From NCBI GenBank assembly GCA_024243835.1, contig JALPMN010000632.1, forward strand, positions 1 to 46,020: a stretch of 46,020 bases of DNA, read 5' to 3'. Of the stretch, positions 17,983-27,656 are shown in pieces. The translations under genes and the position numbers were made by a program. The stretch comes from Enteropsectra breve. Lineage: Eukaryota > Microsporidia. The stretch's first letter is position 1. Each line of letters begins with the position of its first letter. The notes under the pieces are model-generated. The model saw only the letters and a program-made list of their open reading frames with translations. It did not search any database and had not been told where the DNA came from.

Positions 17983-18447
17983 GGAACGAGTAGTTCAGTC
18001 TTCGTAGTGGTGCCAGTTTAAACTGCGAAAATAGTGCTTTAAACTCAAATACGAAGTACCTTCAATAAAATTTTAAAACAAATTGTCTTCATCTTTACAC
18101 AAGCTATTAGTTAAGGTCCGGTTTAAAGCACTGTCTTCATTTTCTTTGATACTTCTGTCTTGCAAGTACATCATCAGTTACGACAACAAAAGATGCTTAA
18201 GTTTCTAATAATACTATTAAATTACTCTTTATTACCATAGTATGTTTTAAGATAGTCACTCACCGCACCACGTATAATGATAAAATACGTAATTTTAAAG
18301 GTTACAACAATCAAGTTAAGGAAATAGCTATAGGCCGCATCAAAGTACAATTTTGAATAAATAAAACGCGGATTTACCCCACTAAACTATAGCCATATCA
18401 TATTTTATTTTCAAAATAAATTTAAATTTTCTCACATATCTTGTAAA
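17983..18447. other. Intergenic region, first part duplicated
   Basis: The first about 90 bases match the region after 15706; the rest is unique and AT-rich. No gene or RNA seen. Confidence 0.5.
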
Positions 18448-18972
18448 ATGCTTTGCCTTTCTAGATCTGGAGTTGCTTCGTTTGTGCTAATGATAGCAAC
18501 AATTCTCTCTGCAGGAAGAAAGAGAACACACGAACAGTCTTTTTCTATAGCGAGATTCCCACACGAATCCTCTGAGCACTATGAAGTCCCAAGAGCATTC
18601 GCCTTAAAAAATAGTGATCACCCAATAAATATTAAGCAGCACGTAATTGCAATATTTGATGACTTAAGCTGCTGGAGGCTTGCTGTTGGAGCGAAAGGAT
18701 TTAGGCTTGTTGGCATTGATTTTGAGACTGAACTTATATCTGTAGATATGAGCAATGGCAGGAGGATTATAATGGCGAGTATAGCAACAGGAGAAGAACG
18801 GATTTTTAGAATCGCGAGAAAAAGAGATGAAATCCTTTTAGTGAGGGATCTTCCAGATTTGATGTTTTATATTAGTGACACTCCTGAGCAGCTTGAAGAA
18901 GAAGGATACGAAGAAGTTAAGATGAAAGCCTGTTCTACCCGCGGCTTGCTGCTTTTAGGCCATAGTGGCTAG
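18448..18972 (+). CDS. Secreted family A protein, diverged single copy
   Basis: The 174-residue product is the most diverged of the five and lies outside the duplicated block. Signal peptide SGVASFVLMIATILSAG, then SFSIARFPHESSEHYEVPRAFALKN, IKQHVIAIFDDLSCWRLAVG, FETELISVDMSNGRRI, and the end GYEEVKMKACSTRGLLLLGH. It groups with type II by length and by SIARFPHESSEH. It is probably the oldest split in this local family. Start at 18448; no CCC immediately before it. Confidence 0.85.
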   Translation: MLCLSRSGVASFVLMIATILSAGRKRTHEQSFSIARFPHESSEHYEVPRAFALKNSDHPINIKQHVIAIFDDLSCWRLAVGAKGFRLVGIDFETELISVDMSNGRRIIMASIATGEERIFRIARKRDEILLVRDLPDLMFYISDTPEQLEEEGYEEVKMKACSTRGLLLLGHSG

Positions 18973-19739
18973 GATAATTAATACATTTATTTTTAGCGGT
19001 TATGAAAGGCTTAAAATATACCCATTATGTACTTTAATAAATTAAATCCTATAATCCTATAATCCTATTTGCATTGTACAATCATGTAGTATAATTTTAG
19101 AAGCTTTATTTAAACCCTGGTAGTTAGATTTATCTAAATTATAACTTTAATTTCTGATTGTACTATGCCATATGTACAGAGAGCCTCAGGAATATCGCAC
19201 ATTGCGATAGTATTTTCTGACTAGCCCTTGCATCCATTTATAGAAAACATTGCTCATTCAGCATTGTTTGCTCAAAAAGAGACTCAAATAGATTCCTTTA
19301 ACAATCTTAGTTTTAACAGTAAGCATTTATTATCCCTTTCTTATACGACTTCTGAATACTTGTTCAGCTTGAGCATCTTCTGTATGCTTGCTGACTTTAT
19401 TCCTTCTTGAATTTTTCTACAACTTATTTTAGTAATGCTTATCTGTTAAGCAGTGAATTTCTTGTGATATACATTTTATTTATTATTCCGCGAATATTTG
19501 GTACAGCCTTGTTACCACCATTTGTATGGAGTGAATACTTCAGATTCGCATTATTTCCAGGACTAACAACTTGTTCATTGGTTTGCAAATCAGCCCTTTT
19601 TATCTCTCCTTTGCATTTTTGGCGGGAAAAAAACAAAACAAAATTTTTAGAGCCATTTGCCTTGTAAAACAAAGACGAATATCGTGAGGAACTTTTCCCT
19701 CCTAAAATATCTATAAAATAAAAAAATATTTCACCCTCA
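18973..19739. other. Gap of about 770 bp without a convincing gene
   Basis: Frames here begin with non-ATG codons or lack a start signal. Tandem taatcctata repeats occur at about 19048-19066. The histone promoter lies at the right end. Confidence 0.45.
19731..19739 (+). promoter_or_regulatory. CCC-type start signal of the histone gene
   Basis: tcaccctca lies directly before the ATG at 19740, preceded by an A/T run with AAATATT. This is the host start signature and implies a 5' untranslated region of only a few bases. Confidence 0.6.
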
Positions 19740-20093
19740 ATGAGCGGCGGAAAAGGCGGAAAGAGAGATCCAAAGAAAGAGAAGAATGAGGACAAGTCAG
19801 CAACAACATTCAAACCAGCACACATCAAGAGAATCGTAAAGAAGCTGACCAAGATGAGAGTAAGCAGAGACACCCTCAAGGCATGTTCTGCAGCAGTCAC
19901 CTATATAATGCTTGAAATCCTCGATGGCGGAAAGAACAGCTGCCAGAACGAGGGAAAGAAGAAAATGTCTCCCAAACACATCAATGGTGCCATTGTTTCT
20001 GATGTTGAATTGACATCTCTTCTTAAGAACTATGTGATCCAGTCTGGAGGAAGCAGACAGTTCTCTCTCCCTGAGATTACACGTAAGAACTAA
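19740..20093 (+). CDS. Histone H2A
   Basis: The 117-residue basic protein has the H2A histone fold in order: VSRDTLKACSAAVTYIMLEIL (matches the AxVYLAAVLEYL helix), a short loop, KKKMSPKHINGAIVSDVELTSLL (matches the [20 protein letters not shown] helix) and VIQSGGSRQF (matches VTIAQGGVLPNI). The N-terminal tail is short and Lys/Gly-rich. Divergence from the canonical sequence is strong but typical for microsporidian core histones. It packs nuclear DNA as a dimer with H2B. The coding region is GC-richer than the flanks, as expected for a highly expressed gene. HIR1, a histone chaperone and histone gene regulator, is encoded about 4 kb downstream. Confidence 0.82.
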   Translation: MSGGKGGKRDPKKEKNEDKSATTFKPAHIKRIVKKLTKMRVSRDTLKACSAAVTYIMLEILDGGKNSCQNEGKKKMSPKHINGAIVSDVELTSLLKNYVIQSGGSRQFSLPEITRKN

Positions 20094-20727
20094 ATAAATG
20101 TTTATGCAAATTAAAAAATAATACTGCTTTGTTTTTATAAAAATTTGGTATTTTAGAGTTATGCGATAATCACATAGCATAGTTTGTTGAATTAATGCCC
20201 TTAGAACTTACAGTAGCTAAAGAGTATTTATTTGCTTCTTGTATGATCAATAAAACCATCTTTGTATAATTATGCAGATCTTCTTTCAAAAGACTAGTTT
20301 ATCTTATCTTATTCCTCTTATCAGACCACAATAAAAGCTAATTGATGAATATTCATGCATCGTAATCATTTAGGACAAGGCTATTCATATGTTGTATAAC
20401 TTTCTAGTTTTTAATACAAGCATTTCTCATAACACGATGAGAAAAATTTTCTATATAAAAATATGCAAGTATTCAAGAGATGCACAACGTTATAGTGAAA
20501 CCAAACGATACATGACTTTGAAATTCATATAGCTTCTTTTTATAATTTTTGAAAAAAATTTTATAATTTTAAAGATATCCATTCAAAATTAGCACGTGGT
20601 TGGTCATAAATAATCCTCATCATAAATCGTAACAAATAACTAAACTTTATATTTCAAATCATGTCTTGTCATAAAGAAAATATCAGTCGTTATCAACAGA
20701 CTTTTATTTTTTAAAAATTCAGCCCAT
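20094..20727. other. AT-rich intergenic region
   Basis: About 630 bp. No start-signal-associated frame, RNA or repeat could be recognised apart from the promoter of the next gene at the right end. Confidence 0.45.
20718..20727 (+). promoter_or_regulatory. CCC-type start signal
   Basis: ttcagcccat precedes the ATG at 20728; an AAAAATT run sits just upstream. This fixes the start of the 451-residue protein. Confidence 0.6.
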
Positions 20728-22083
20728 ATGAAGATACTCCTTTTTCTGAAAGCAATTTGCAGCTTGAAAGAGCAGAAAGAAGAGTGCTGTAGTCTGAACA
20801 TCCTGGAAACTAGTAACAGAGCAGTAGTGCATGCACAAAACTATATTCTTCGGCAGATGCCCGAGGAGACTTCGGTTAAAGTCGGCGTTGTTTTAGTAGC
20901 TAAAAGCGCAGAAAAGACAAAAAACATAATCTGTTCTAAATGCTTTGCAAATGTATGTATAGCAGATTGCTTTGCAAATATAGCCAAGGTAGCTCAAGGG
21001 ACTGCAGCTGATATGATAAAAATGTACATTGAAGTTGCAGAGGATGATGCAATTTTAAAAAAGTCTATGCAAAATCAGCAAGCAGAAGATAAAGTTGTGT
21101 TTACCGGTAATTTAAGTTTCAGCAAAGGAAAAATATCCGCTTTTGACTTTCTTACTGCTCCTACTGATATAACAGAAGAAGAGAAAAAGACTTTGAGCAA
21201 CTTAATTGTCAAAGGAGAAAATGCCTTTTTTGAATTTAAGGATATAAGCAATGAACAATTCCTGAAGGAATTCATCTATGCTGTTGATAAAATAAGAATT
21301 TCCAAAGCGCAAGAGAATAAAATCGACGATCCAGAGCCAGAAAAGCAACCGCAAGCTAAGAAGCCTGTAGCTACACTGAACAACGCAGAGAACCCACAGA
21401 GACGGGGAGGTCTTTTTGGACCCGATGCTGCTATTGAAGAACAGCTCAAAACAGTAGAGTTTCTTGAAAGGTGGATCAAAAATGAAAACGTAGGCCAGAC
21501 AGACAATACGAAACCTGAGAAAAGCAAAACTCCTTTAACAGCTGGATCTGTGATAAATAGAAATGAACAGTCAGGGCATAAATGGTCTTCTAATGGTGAA
21601 TTACTTGGATTTGCAAAAAAAGAAGGATCATTAGAAAATCATAGTGTGGGTGCCATCAAGCAGAATGTGACGAAAGGACAGAGCACATCGACAGATCAAA
21701 ATAAAACTAAAAAAGCAGGCCAAGAACAACAAATAGAGCTGCCTGTGGAAGTGCCTAAAGAGAATCCCACAGTGCCTAATGATTTAGCAAAAATGCAAGC
21801 TAATGGATCAAGTGGAAGAAAAGACAAAAGGGAACCTAAGTCTGACAGCAAATTACAGCCAAATGGATTGGTGGATGGCGAAAATCAATCGGTTTCTAAT
21901 AACAAAGCAGATAAAGGAACAAAGCAAAATAATGAAGAGACTCCAAAAGATGATATAAACGATAATCAGAATGGCAGCACATCCACCGAAAAGCATACTC
22001 TCAAAAATACTGTCATCTGTGTGCTTTTAGGTGCATCAGCAATTTTACTAGCAGTAATGCTTTATGCAATATTTAAGCATTAA
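20728..22083 (+). CDS. Tail-anchored protein with Cys motif, paired with the next gene (451 aa)
   Basis: The N-terminal third carries ECCSLNI at about 19-25 and IICSKCFANVCIADC at about 67-81 followed by ANIAKVA. The long middle is Lys/Glu/Gln/Asn-rich and probably disordered (about 195-425). The C-terminus has one strong hydrophobic segment (VICVLLGASAILLAVMLYAI) and ends FKH, so the protein is probably tail-anchored with its bulk on one side of a membrane. A weak hydrophobic start could be a signal peptide. The gene downstream shares CCxLNI and VCIAxC...I..VA, so the two are distant paralogues. No known domain is recognised; the function is unknown. Confidence 0.8.
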   Translation: MKILLFLKAICSLKEQKEECCSLNILETSNRAVVHAQNYILRQMPEETSVKVGVVLVAKSAEKTKNIICSKCFANVCIADCFANIAKVAQGTAADMIKMYIEVAEDDAILKKSMQNQQAEDKVVFTGNLSFSKGKISAFDFLTAPTDITEEEKKTLSNLIVKGENAFFEFKDISNEQFLKEFIYAVDKIRISKAQENKIDDPEPEKQPQAKKPVATLNNAENPQRRGGLFGPDAAIEEQLKTVEFLERWIKNENVGQTDNTKPEKSKTPLTAGSVINRNEQSGHKWSSNGELLGFAKKEGSLENHSVGAIKQNVTKGQSTSTDQNKTKKAGQEQQIELPVEVPKENPTVPNDLAKMQANGSSGRKDKREPKSDSKLQPNGLVDGENQSVSNNKADKGTKQNNEETPKDDINDNQNGSTSTEKHTLKNTVICVLLGASAILLAVMLYAIFKH

Positions 22084-22655
22084 ATTTTCAAAGAATGAAC
22101 TTTTTTTTACTATCATTGTTGAGGCTCAAGTTTAAGCTGGGTGTTTTAGATTAATGATTTTAAAGTTTGTTTACTACTAGAATTATGATGCTTACCTCTT
22201 TATGAAAAATAATTGCCTATTAAAATGCCATAGTATCAGCTTGTACAACAGACTGAGTAAATTCTATTTTTAATGAAGGAATTATAATTTTTCTCATCTT
22301 TCGATTTGAGAAAAACTTTTAGAATAAATCAAAGTGCAATTTAAATGGTTGACTAACCTGAAAGTATTTATTATGCTAGATGTAGATAAATAGAATCTAG
22401 TTTTATATCGTTTGTTGAGATAGCCATTAATTAAGTTAGAAATTAAAAATTTCAGGAATACTATTAATTTTCCTAATGAAAATTTTTTTACATTTTCATT
22501 TGTCAGCAAGGGATTTAATATGTAACAGGACTATAGAAATCGAGTTAGCCTACAGCTGTTAAAACAAATTATAAAGATAGTCTCCGTCCACTTGAAATAA
22601 CATAATCATCATTATTTGTAAGGTATAAAAATTTTAAAATTTCTTCCATCCCCTG
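22084..22655. other. AT-rich intergenic region
   Basis: About 570 bp. A 71-codon frame on the other strand has no ATG start and was not accepted. The right end has AAATTT and CCCC signals for the next gene. Confidence 0.45.
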
Positions 22656-23642
22656 ATGAGGCTGAAAGGATCATCATTCGTTTCATTTTATGCCTCAGGT
22701 CTTACATACTGGCTAACTGCAGTGAAATATATCTCTGGAAAGTGCTGTGAGCTAAATATCACAAAAAACAGCTTTATACGGTGCAGCGATGCTGTTACTA
22801 TAGAGACAGAGTTTATATTCCAGCAAAGACCTGACTTAATAATAAACGGAGAAAGATTCACTAAAGTCACTCGTGGGCAAAAAGGCATCGTGTGCTATGC
22901 AGACAAAAGCATAGAGGTCTGCATTGCCTGTGCCAAGGAGATATGGAATGTTGCACCATTGAGAAAGTATCTTAGCGGAGATGGTGCAGCTAAATACTGC
23001 TATGTGTCGTGCATTTATAGCAGCGAGTTGGATGAATTTTATGAAAATAGCACCAGAATGTCTCCAATGTACGCTGGATCTGATAGCTTCCCGTTAAAAG
23101 GCGTATTTTCCATCGAAAACAATCTGAATTATTCCGTCAGACTTGATTCAGTTTACAGTGACACAAGCGAATTCTCCAATAATTTCCAGTGCTTCACATT
23201 TAGAATCTCAGGTATCACAGTAAAGAAGCTGCGAAAAATAATACGCTTTAAATATAAGAAGACTGAAAAGAAGAGGCCTGTAGTTAGCAAGCGCCTGTGC
23301 GAGGTGTATGAACTGTTTCAAAAGTTCAAAGAAGTGGAGAAAAAGCACCGGCGTATCGTTGATAAGATAGTGAGCCGCGAGCCGTACGAAGAATACAAGA
23401 GCATCTTGCGGAGTAAGGCAATTAAGTTTATAGACAATGAAACTGAGAGCGACAATAAGAATGCTTGTCTGGATATCAATGATAATTATTCAGGCAGTGA
23501 TGAAAACTGTCTTTTGTATAACAACGGGAATGAAAACTACACGAGACTCTACACATTTGATGTTAAAGAGAGAAAAGTATCTAGCGAAAACAAAGGAGTT
23601 AGGGGGTATTTCGGCCACATAAAGCGGATATTTAAAAATTAA
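22656..23642 (+). CDS. Cys-motif protein, distant paralogue of the upstream gene (328 aa)
   Basis: The N-terminus contains a moderately hydrophobic stretch (VSFYASGLTYWLTAV) that may be a signal peptide, then CCELNITKNSFIRC and GIVCYADKSIEVCIACAKEIWNVA. The CCxLNI and VCIAxC...VA motifs occur in the same order and spacing as in the 20728 protein. Middle: FSIENNLNYSVRLDSVYSD. The C-terminal third is basic (KKLRKIIRFKYKKTEKKRP) and then acidic/Asn-rich, with no C-terminal membrane segment. The ATG follows AAATTT and CCCC closely. It forms a same-strand pair with its neighbour. Function unknown. Confidence 0.8.
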   Translation: MRLKGSSFVSFYASGLTYWLTAVKYISGKCCELNITKNSFIRCSDAVTIETEFIFQQRPDLIINGERFTKVTRGQKGIVCYADKSIEVCIACAKEIWNVAPLRKYLSGDGAAKYCYVSCIYSSELDEFYENSTRMSPMYAGSDSFPLKGVFSIENNLNYSVRLDSVYSDTSEFSNNFQCFTFRISGITVKKLRKIIRFKYKKTEKKRPVVSKRLCEVYELFQKFKEVEKKHRRIVDKIVSREPYEEYKSILRSKAIKFIDNETESDNKNACLDINDNYSGSDENCLLYNNGNENYTRLYTFDVKERKVSSENKGVRGYFGHIKRIFKN

Positions 23643-23674
23643 ATCCTGCTCATATAGAGTTTATTTAGTTTTTT

Positions 23675-24079
23675 CTATTTATAATTTCCGTTAGGAATAT
23701 TCTCCTTCTCCTCGTCACAGCCATAAAAGCTCACGTATTTTCCGTTGCTAGGCGGGCTTGAGAGCATCTTGCGTAGCGCTCTTTCCTCGGCCTCAAGTTC
23801 GTCCATCGGCTTATAGGTCCACCAGTTCAGTTTTCTGCTCGTTTCCATCTTTATCTTGACAAATTCAGGATTCTTGGAGAGCATCTGCCGTATGTTCCCC
23901 TTCCATGTCATCGAGTTCCATACCATAAAAAGCCCCGGATGCTTCCCCGTGATGTAGTTGAAGATCTGCTCGGCTGTTGCTCTTCTGTACGGATAGCTTT
24001 CGATTGCTTCCTTGATAATTGCGTAGTATGTGAAGTCTTTCTTTAGTTTGTTCTTTTTCATATTTATGCATGTGTGCAT
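23675..24079 (-). CDS. Forkhead-type winged-helix protein (about 128-134 aa)
   Basis: Almost the entire protein is one forkhead domain: DFTYYAIIKEAIESYP (helix 1, canonical SYATLIAMAI), ATAEQIFNYITGKHPGLF (helix 2), WKGNIRQMLSKNPEFVKIK (recognition helix 3, canonical GWKNSIRHNLSLNDCFVKV), and NWWTYK (canonical GYWTL). It ends with an acidic tail. Forkhead proteins bind DNA and regulate transcription in the nucleus. The first in-frame ATG is at 24079; another at 24061 (MKKNKLKK) keeps the whole domain and may be the true start, because an out-of-frame ATG at 24083 would otherwise precede. It diverges from the HIR1 gene, and its 3' end faces the 22656 gene with only 32 bp between. Confidence 0.8.
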   Translation of the reverse strand: MHTCINMKKNKLKKDFTYYAIIKEAIESYPYRRATAEQIFNYITGKHPGLFMVWNSMTWKGNIRQMLSKNPEFVKIKMETSRKLNWWTYKPMDELEAEERALRKMLSSPPSNGKYVSFYGCDEEKENIPNGNYK

Positions 24080-24358
24080 ACATATCAGTTATAAAATTAT
24101 ACTAAGCAGGTTTTACTTTTATATTAAATACTTTTATATCAAATACATTTATATAGATATTTACAACTATAGTAGATGGATATGCACTATATTCATCATA
24201 TATCATAACAGTGGGATGTGCCGTATTGTAATTCATAATAGTGATATAATAAATATTTTTTAAATTTTCTATTGAAAAAATCATCAAACAAAACACACAA
24301 GTGCATTTGCAACATAGAAAATCTCTGAATAAAAATTTGTTGTGTGCTGCCCATTCAG

Positions 24359-27019
24359 ATGATCATCTCCAAAACACCAATCGAACACATCATAAAGCAT
24401 CCAGAACCTATTTTCACAATAGACAGGAACAGCACCCACTTTGCAACCGGAGGGCTCAATGGCGAGCTGAAGATCTGGGACAGCAGCTACCGGCATATAC
24501 GAACGGTGAAGAAGCACGTGGGATCAGTGTCTTCTGCGCGCTTCTCGCGTGACGGACAGCTCCTGGCATCGGCCGGGGATGATGGCTTTGTTTATGTCTA
24601 CAGCACCAGTGACTATGAGGCGCCAATTCACACGATAAAGCACCCCATAGACGTAACAAATGTAGAGTGGGGAGGAAACTTCATTGTAACAGCAGATCTG
24701 GATGGAAATATTTTTATCAGCACATTCAACAGCACCCCTGAAAATAACATCAGCAGATTCTTCACCAACCGAACGGTTTCTTTTAATCTGCTTAAAAAAC
24801 TAAAAACTAAAAAATCAATTACAGGCCTGGCTGTTTCTCCAAACTCACAGCTCATCTGCATCTACACGGAGGGGGTGGTTAAAATGTACAAGAATTTTGA
24901 GTTTGTGAGCAAATTCAACACAGAGAAATGTGTGATTGTGGAGTCATTGAACTCGCGTCTCTCCTTCTCCCCGTGCTCTAAGTACGTGAGTGTTGGCCTG
25001 CAGTTCAACAGGAAAAACCCTACGGTTGATGTTTTTAACAGTTCTTTGGAGCGAGAGTTTTCTCTGTTTGGCCATGTGTCTCCGAGTGAAATTACGTCTT
25101 TTAATCCCAATAAATTCAAGGCAATTATAAACCAAAGTGTTAATAATAGTGCTAATAATATTGATAACAATACTAACATAAATGTAAAAAATAATATTGA
25201 TGATACTAAAAATAATGTCGATAATGGTGCTAATATAAATGTGAATAACAATAGCACTAATAGTGCTAACATAAATGTGAATAAAAATACTGATAATAGT
25301 GCTAATATAAATGTAAAAAATAATATTGATAATAGTACAAATGATTTCAAAAATGGTTCTAATGAGATTAATATTGTTATAAATGACAGCGAAAATAAAA
25401 AAAGCTGCAGTGATAAATATGCGGTGCTTGCGGTCGCATCACAGGACCTCTCTATAAGCTTTTGGTCTACAGCCAATCCAAAGCCTTTTCTTCTCATCAA
25501 GAACTTTACTGAAGCGCCTGTTCTCGATATGGTCTGGGACAACCTTACTTTGTACGCCTGTTCTTTTGACGGAGTAGTGAAGAAAATTGAATTCAGCAGT
25601 GAAGATCTGGGGAGAGTTGCGGATGCGGAGTCTGACGAGGAGGAGATGGGACTGCCATTCAGCAAGACAAATATGCAGCTGAGGGAAAGCAAAAAGGCAA
25701 GAACTGAGAGTTTCAAGGTGCAAAAGCGGAAGTTGCCTGAAATGGGGGATTTTAAGATTAACAACAAAAAGCTCTCTTTGATTCTGAATGAAGATATTAT
25801 AAATAACAAGTCAAGCATCCTCTTGAATTCAAAGGAGCTGAAGGAAATATCGCAGGAACTCAAAAGCACACCTGTCAAGGAGAAAGGCTTAAAGATAGCA
25901 ATAAAGGAAGCTGTAAGGAATACAGGTAAAAGTGCCATTCCAAATACAAAAACTGTTTCTGTGAGTGATTTACCGAAAGAATCTGATGAGAATTTCAATA
26001 AGATTGCTGTGAACGAAGAATCTAACAAGGTAGCTGTAAGCACTGAAATAATTAATAAACCTGTAATAAAGGATGAGGAATATAATAAAATCGCAGTAAA
26101 GGATGATGTTCTGAAACCAAAAAGAATTACACCGACGCTTGTGAATGGAAGCAACGCTCCTGTGAGTACAGCGAATATTGCAGAGAGCAGTGTTGTTCTT
26201 TTTAATACAAACATCCCGGACAAACTAAAAATTAATAAAAACAATATGGTAAATTATGCTTTTGGAGAAATAGCGGTAGAAGTGGGTGAGAGCAGCGTAA
26301 AAGCCAAAAGAAACAGCCGGGAAATTTATACGCTATCGGGCAACTTTAATATTATTTGCTGCAACAAGAAGTACCTGGTTACAATTGGCAAGCATATCCA
26401 GGTCTATGGACTCGAGAGCGGACTGCTGCTTCTCCCGTATATAACGATGAAGGTGGCATTTGCTGATTTGCTTGAGGACAGGCTGCTGGTTTTAGATACA
26501 ACGGGCGAGTTTAAAATACTTAATTTGGGAAATAGTTCTAATAGCAAAAGGCTTGGCTTCGGAAGTGTGGAATATGGAAAAATGCCGAAGACGAAAGGCC
26601 TTATGAAGATTCAGCTCAACAAAATGTACTATCTGGTGGCACAGTACGAAGAGAAGGAGTTTATTTACTACAATAAAGAGGCAAAAATGTGGTTTGCGCT
26701 GAATGCAGATTTCTGCTCTGTTTTGAGCGGTGATGGCGGAGATCGGGATGACACGCTCATGGAAATGGAGCTGGAGCTAATGAACTATGTGTTTGTTGGT
26801 GACACCGAAAATACTGAAAATGTGTGCAGAAGAATCGTGCGTTTTGTTGTAAATATGGAGAAGATCAATGATTTTATAGAGTACAAAATAGAAAGGATTT
26901 TTAGTGTTTTGGGTGCAGGTGAAACAGCCCTGGGGCTGCTGGAGGAACTGAACGAAAAGGAAGGGATGGCACGGCTGGTAGAGCGGCTGCACCACCAGCT
27001 GTTTACAAATGAGCAATAA
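24359..27019 (+). CDS. HIR1: HIR1/HIRA-like histone chaperone subunit
   Basis: The 886-residue product starts at the ATG at 24359, preceded by CTGCCCATTCAG; this gives the family-typical beginning in which blade 1 reads PIFTIDRNSTHFATGGLNG then ELKIWD. The N-terminal half is a WD40 propeller (residues about 10-430; SVSSARFSRDGQLLASAGDD, VTNVEWGGNFIVTADLDG, and further blades). An Asn-rich insert of about 90 residues splits a late blade (about 257-345). Residues about 640-790 (FNIICCNKKYLVTIGKHIQVY, LPYITMKVAFADLLEDRLLV) match the conserved Hira domain. HIR proteins deposit H3-H4 outside replication and repress histone genes. The B-domain basic stretch lies near 550. Long open frames on the other strand here are not genes. 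Confidence 0.85.
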   Translation: MIISKTPIEHIIKHPEPIFTIDRNSTHFATGGLNGELKIWDSSYRHIRTVKKHVGSVSSARFSRDGQLLASAGDDGFVYVYSTSDYEAPIHTIKHPIDVTNVEWGGNFIVTADLDGNIFISTFNSTPENNISRFFTNRTVSFNLLKKLKTKKSITGLAVSPNSQLICIYTEGVVKMYKNFEFVSKFNTEKCVIVESLNSRLSFSPCSKYVSVGLQFNRKNPTVDVFNSSLEREFSLFGHVSPSEITSFNPNKFKAIINQSVNNSANNIDNNTNINVKNNIDDTKNNVDNGANINVNNNSTNSANINVNKNTDNSANINVKNNIDNSTNDFKNGSNEINIVINDSENKKSCSDKYAVLAVASQDLSISFWSTANPKPFLLIKNFTEAPVLDMVWDNLTLYACSFDGVVKKIEFSSEDLGRVADAESDEEEMGLPFSKTNMQLRESKKARTESFKVQKRKLPEMGDFKINNKKLSLILNEDIINNKSSILLNSKELKEISQELKSTPVKEKGLKIAIKEAVRNTGKSAIPNTKTVSVSDLPKESDENFNKIAVNEESNKVAVSTEIINKPVIKDEEYNKIAVKDDVLKPKRITPTLVNGSNAPVSTANIAESSVVLFNTNIPDKLKINKNNMVNYAFGEIAVEVGESSVKAKRNSREIYTLSGNFNIICCNKKYLVTIGKHIQVYGLESGLLLLPYITMKVAFADLLEDRLLVLDTTGEFKILNLGNSSNSKRLGFGSVEYGKMPKTKGLMKIQLNKMYYLVAQYEEKEFIYYNKEAKMWFALNADFCSVLSGDGGDRDDTLMEMELELMNYVFVGDTENTENVCRRIVRFVVNMEKINDFIEYKIERIFSVLGAGETALGLLEELNEKEGMARLVERLHHQLFTNEQ
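25128..25405 (+). repeat. Asn-rich in-frame repeat inside HIR1
   Basis: Imperfect repeats of aatattgataatagtgctaa type encode runs such as NNSANINVKNNIDN. They resemble the insert in the poly(A) polymerase gene in base and amino acid composition but are different in unit. The frame is preserved. Confidence 0.85.
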
Positions 27020-27413
27020 ATATTTATATGAGATAGGCTGTTTCTAATGTTTATTACAATAAATAGATACTCTAAAGCAATTAAGAAAATTGAGTGTTTT
27101 AGTTGTTGAATTAAACGTTAGCCATATAAAATATGGGTTTAAAACAATTGAAATCCACATTTGTAAACGTTTGGAACAATTAAAAGTATTTTTCATCTGA
27201 AACCCCTTTAGTAAAAAGTAAGGAAAAATAATGCATACTGTATTTGTGTTCGTAGATTTCAATAGCCACTTGCGGTGCCTTATAATGAAAAATTGCTAGA
27301 TACAAGAACAACAAACTTTTGAAACGATCTTTAAAAATAGTCTTATAGCATGATTTTTAATGTACTATACAAATATAAAAAGAAATTAAAACAAGATTCA
27401 ACAGTTTTACTTG
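27020..27413. other. Intergenic region between convergent genes
   Basis: About 390 bp, AT-rich, between HIR1 and a leftward secreted family B gene. No gene or RNA recognised. Confidence 0.45.
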
Positions 27414-27656
27414 CTAGTTAGCAGCTTTCCTCACTCCTTCTGCCTCTCTTTTACTCTTTAAATCTTCTTTGAGTTTAGATAGTGCTGCAATCTCCTGCAG
27501 TCCTGTCATTCTGATTTCGTTTGGATCTGTACCTTCGCATCCATAAAGTGAATTTTCATTTGATGCCTCCATTACTGAAGAGCATGAGGCTTTATCATTT
27601 GAGCATTGTGCCTTGTGAAGTATACAGAGTGACATATAATTCCCCTTGAAGATCAT
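27414..27656 (-). CDS. Secreted family B protein, member 1 (80 aa)
   Basis: Shortest of four related genes on this strand. It starts MIFKGNYMSLCILHKAQCSN: a signal peptide ending at AQC followed by SN, as in the other members. Then CSSVMEASNENSLYGCEG matches the family pattern CSS-x-M-x-x-x-NEN-x-x-x-G-C. The rest is a short Glu/Lys-rich helix (LSKLKEDLKSKREAEG) ending in AN. The start at 27656 is supported by the family alignment. Probably a secreted effector-type protein; no known domain. Confidence 0.75.
   Translation of the reverse strand: MIFKGNYMSLCILHKAQCSNDKASCSSVMEASNENSLYGCEGTDPNEIRMTGLQEIAALSKLKEDLKSKREAEGVRKAAN

Larger units (their letters stand above)
16477..18070 (+). repeat. 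Two-gene segmental duplication, copy B
   Basis: Copy B of the block described at 14183-15820. The spacer between its genes and the downstream stretch with the tcttcgtagtggtgccagtt segment are recognisably the same as in copy A. The upstream flanks of the two blocks are not alike, so the left duplication breakpoint lies close to the type I start codon. Confidence 0.82.

Noticed and set aside
19439..19900. 153-codon - strand frame overlapping the histone promoter
   Set aside because: It runs antisense into the histone H2A gene, whose identity is clear, and has no start signal.
22294..22509. 71-codon - strand frame
   Set aside because: No ATG at the start, AT-driven composition, and no family resemblance.
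24862..26244. 460-codon open frame on the - strand
   Set aside because: It lies wholly opposite the HIR1 gene, is made of Leu/Ser/Phe runs typical of an antisense frame of an Asn/Lys-rich gene, and has no start signal.
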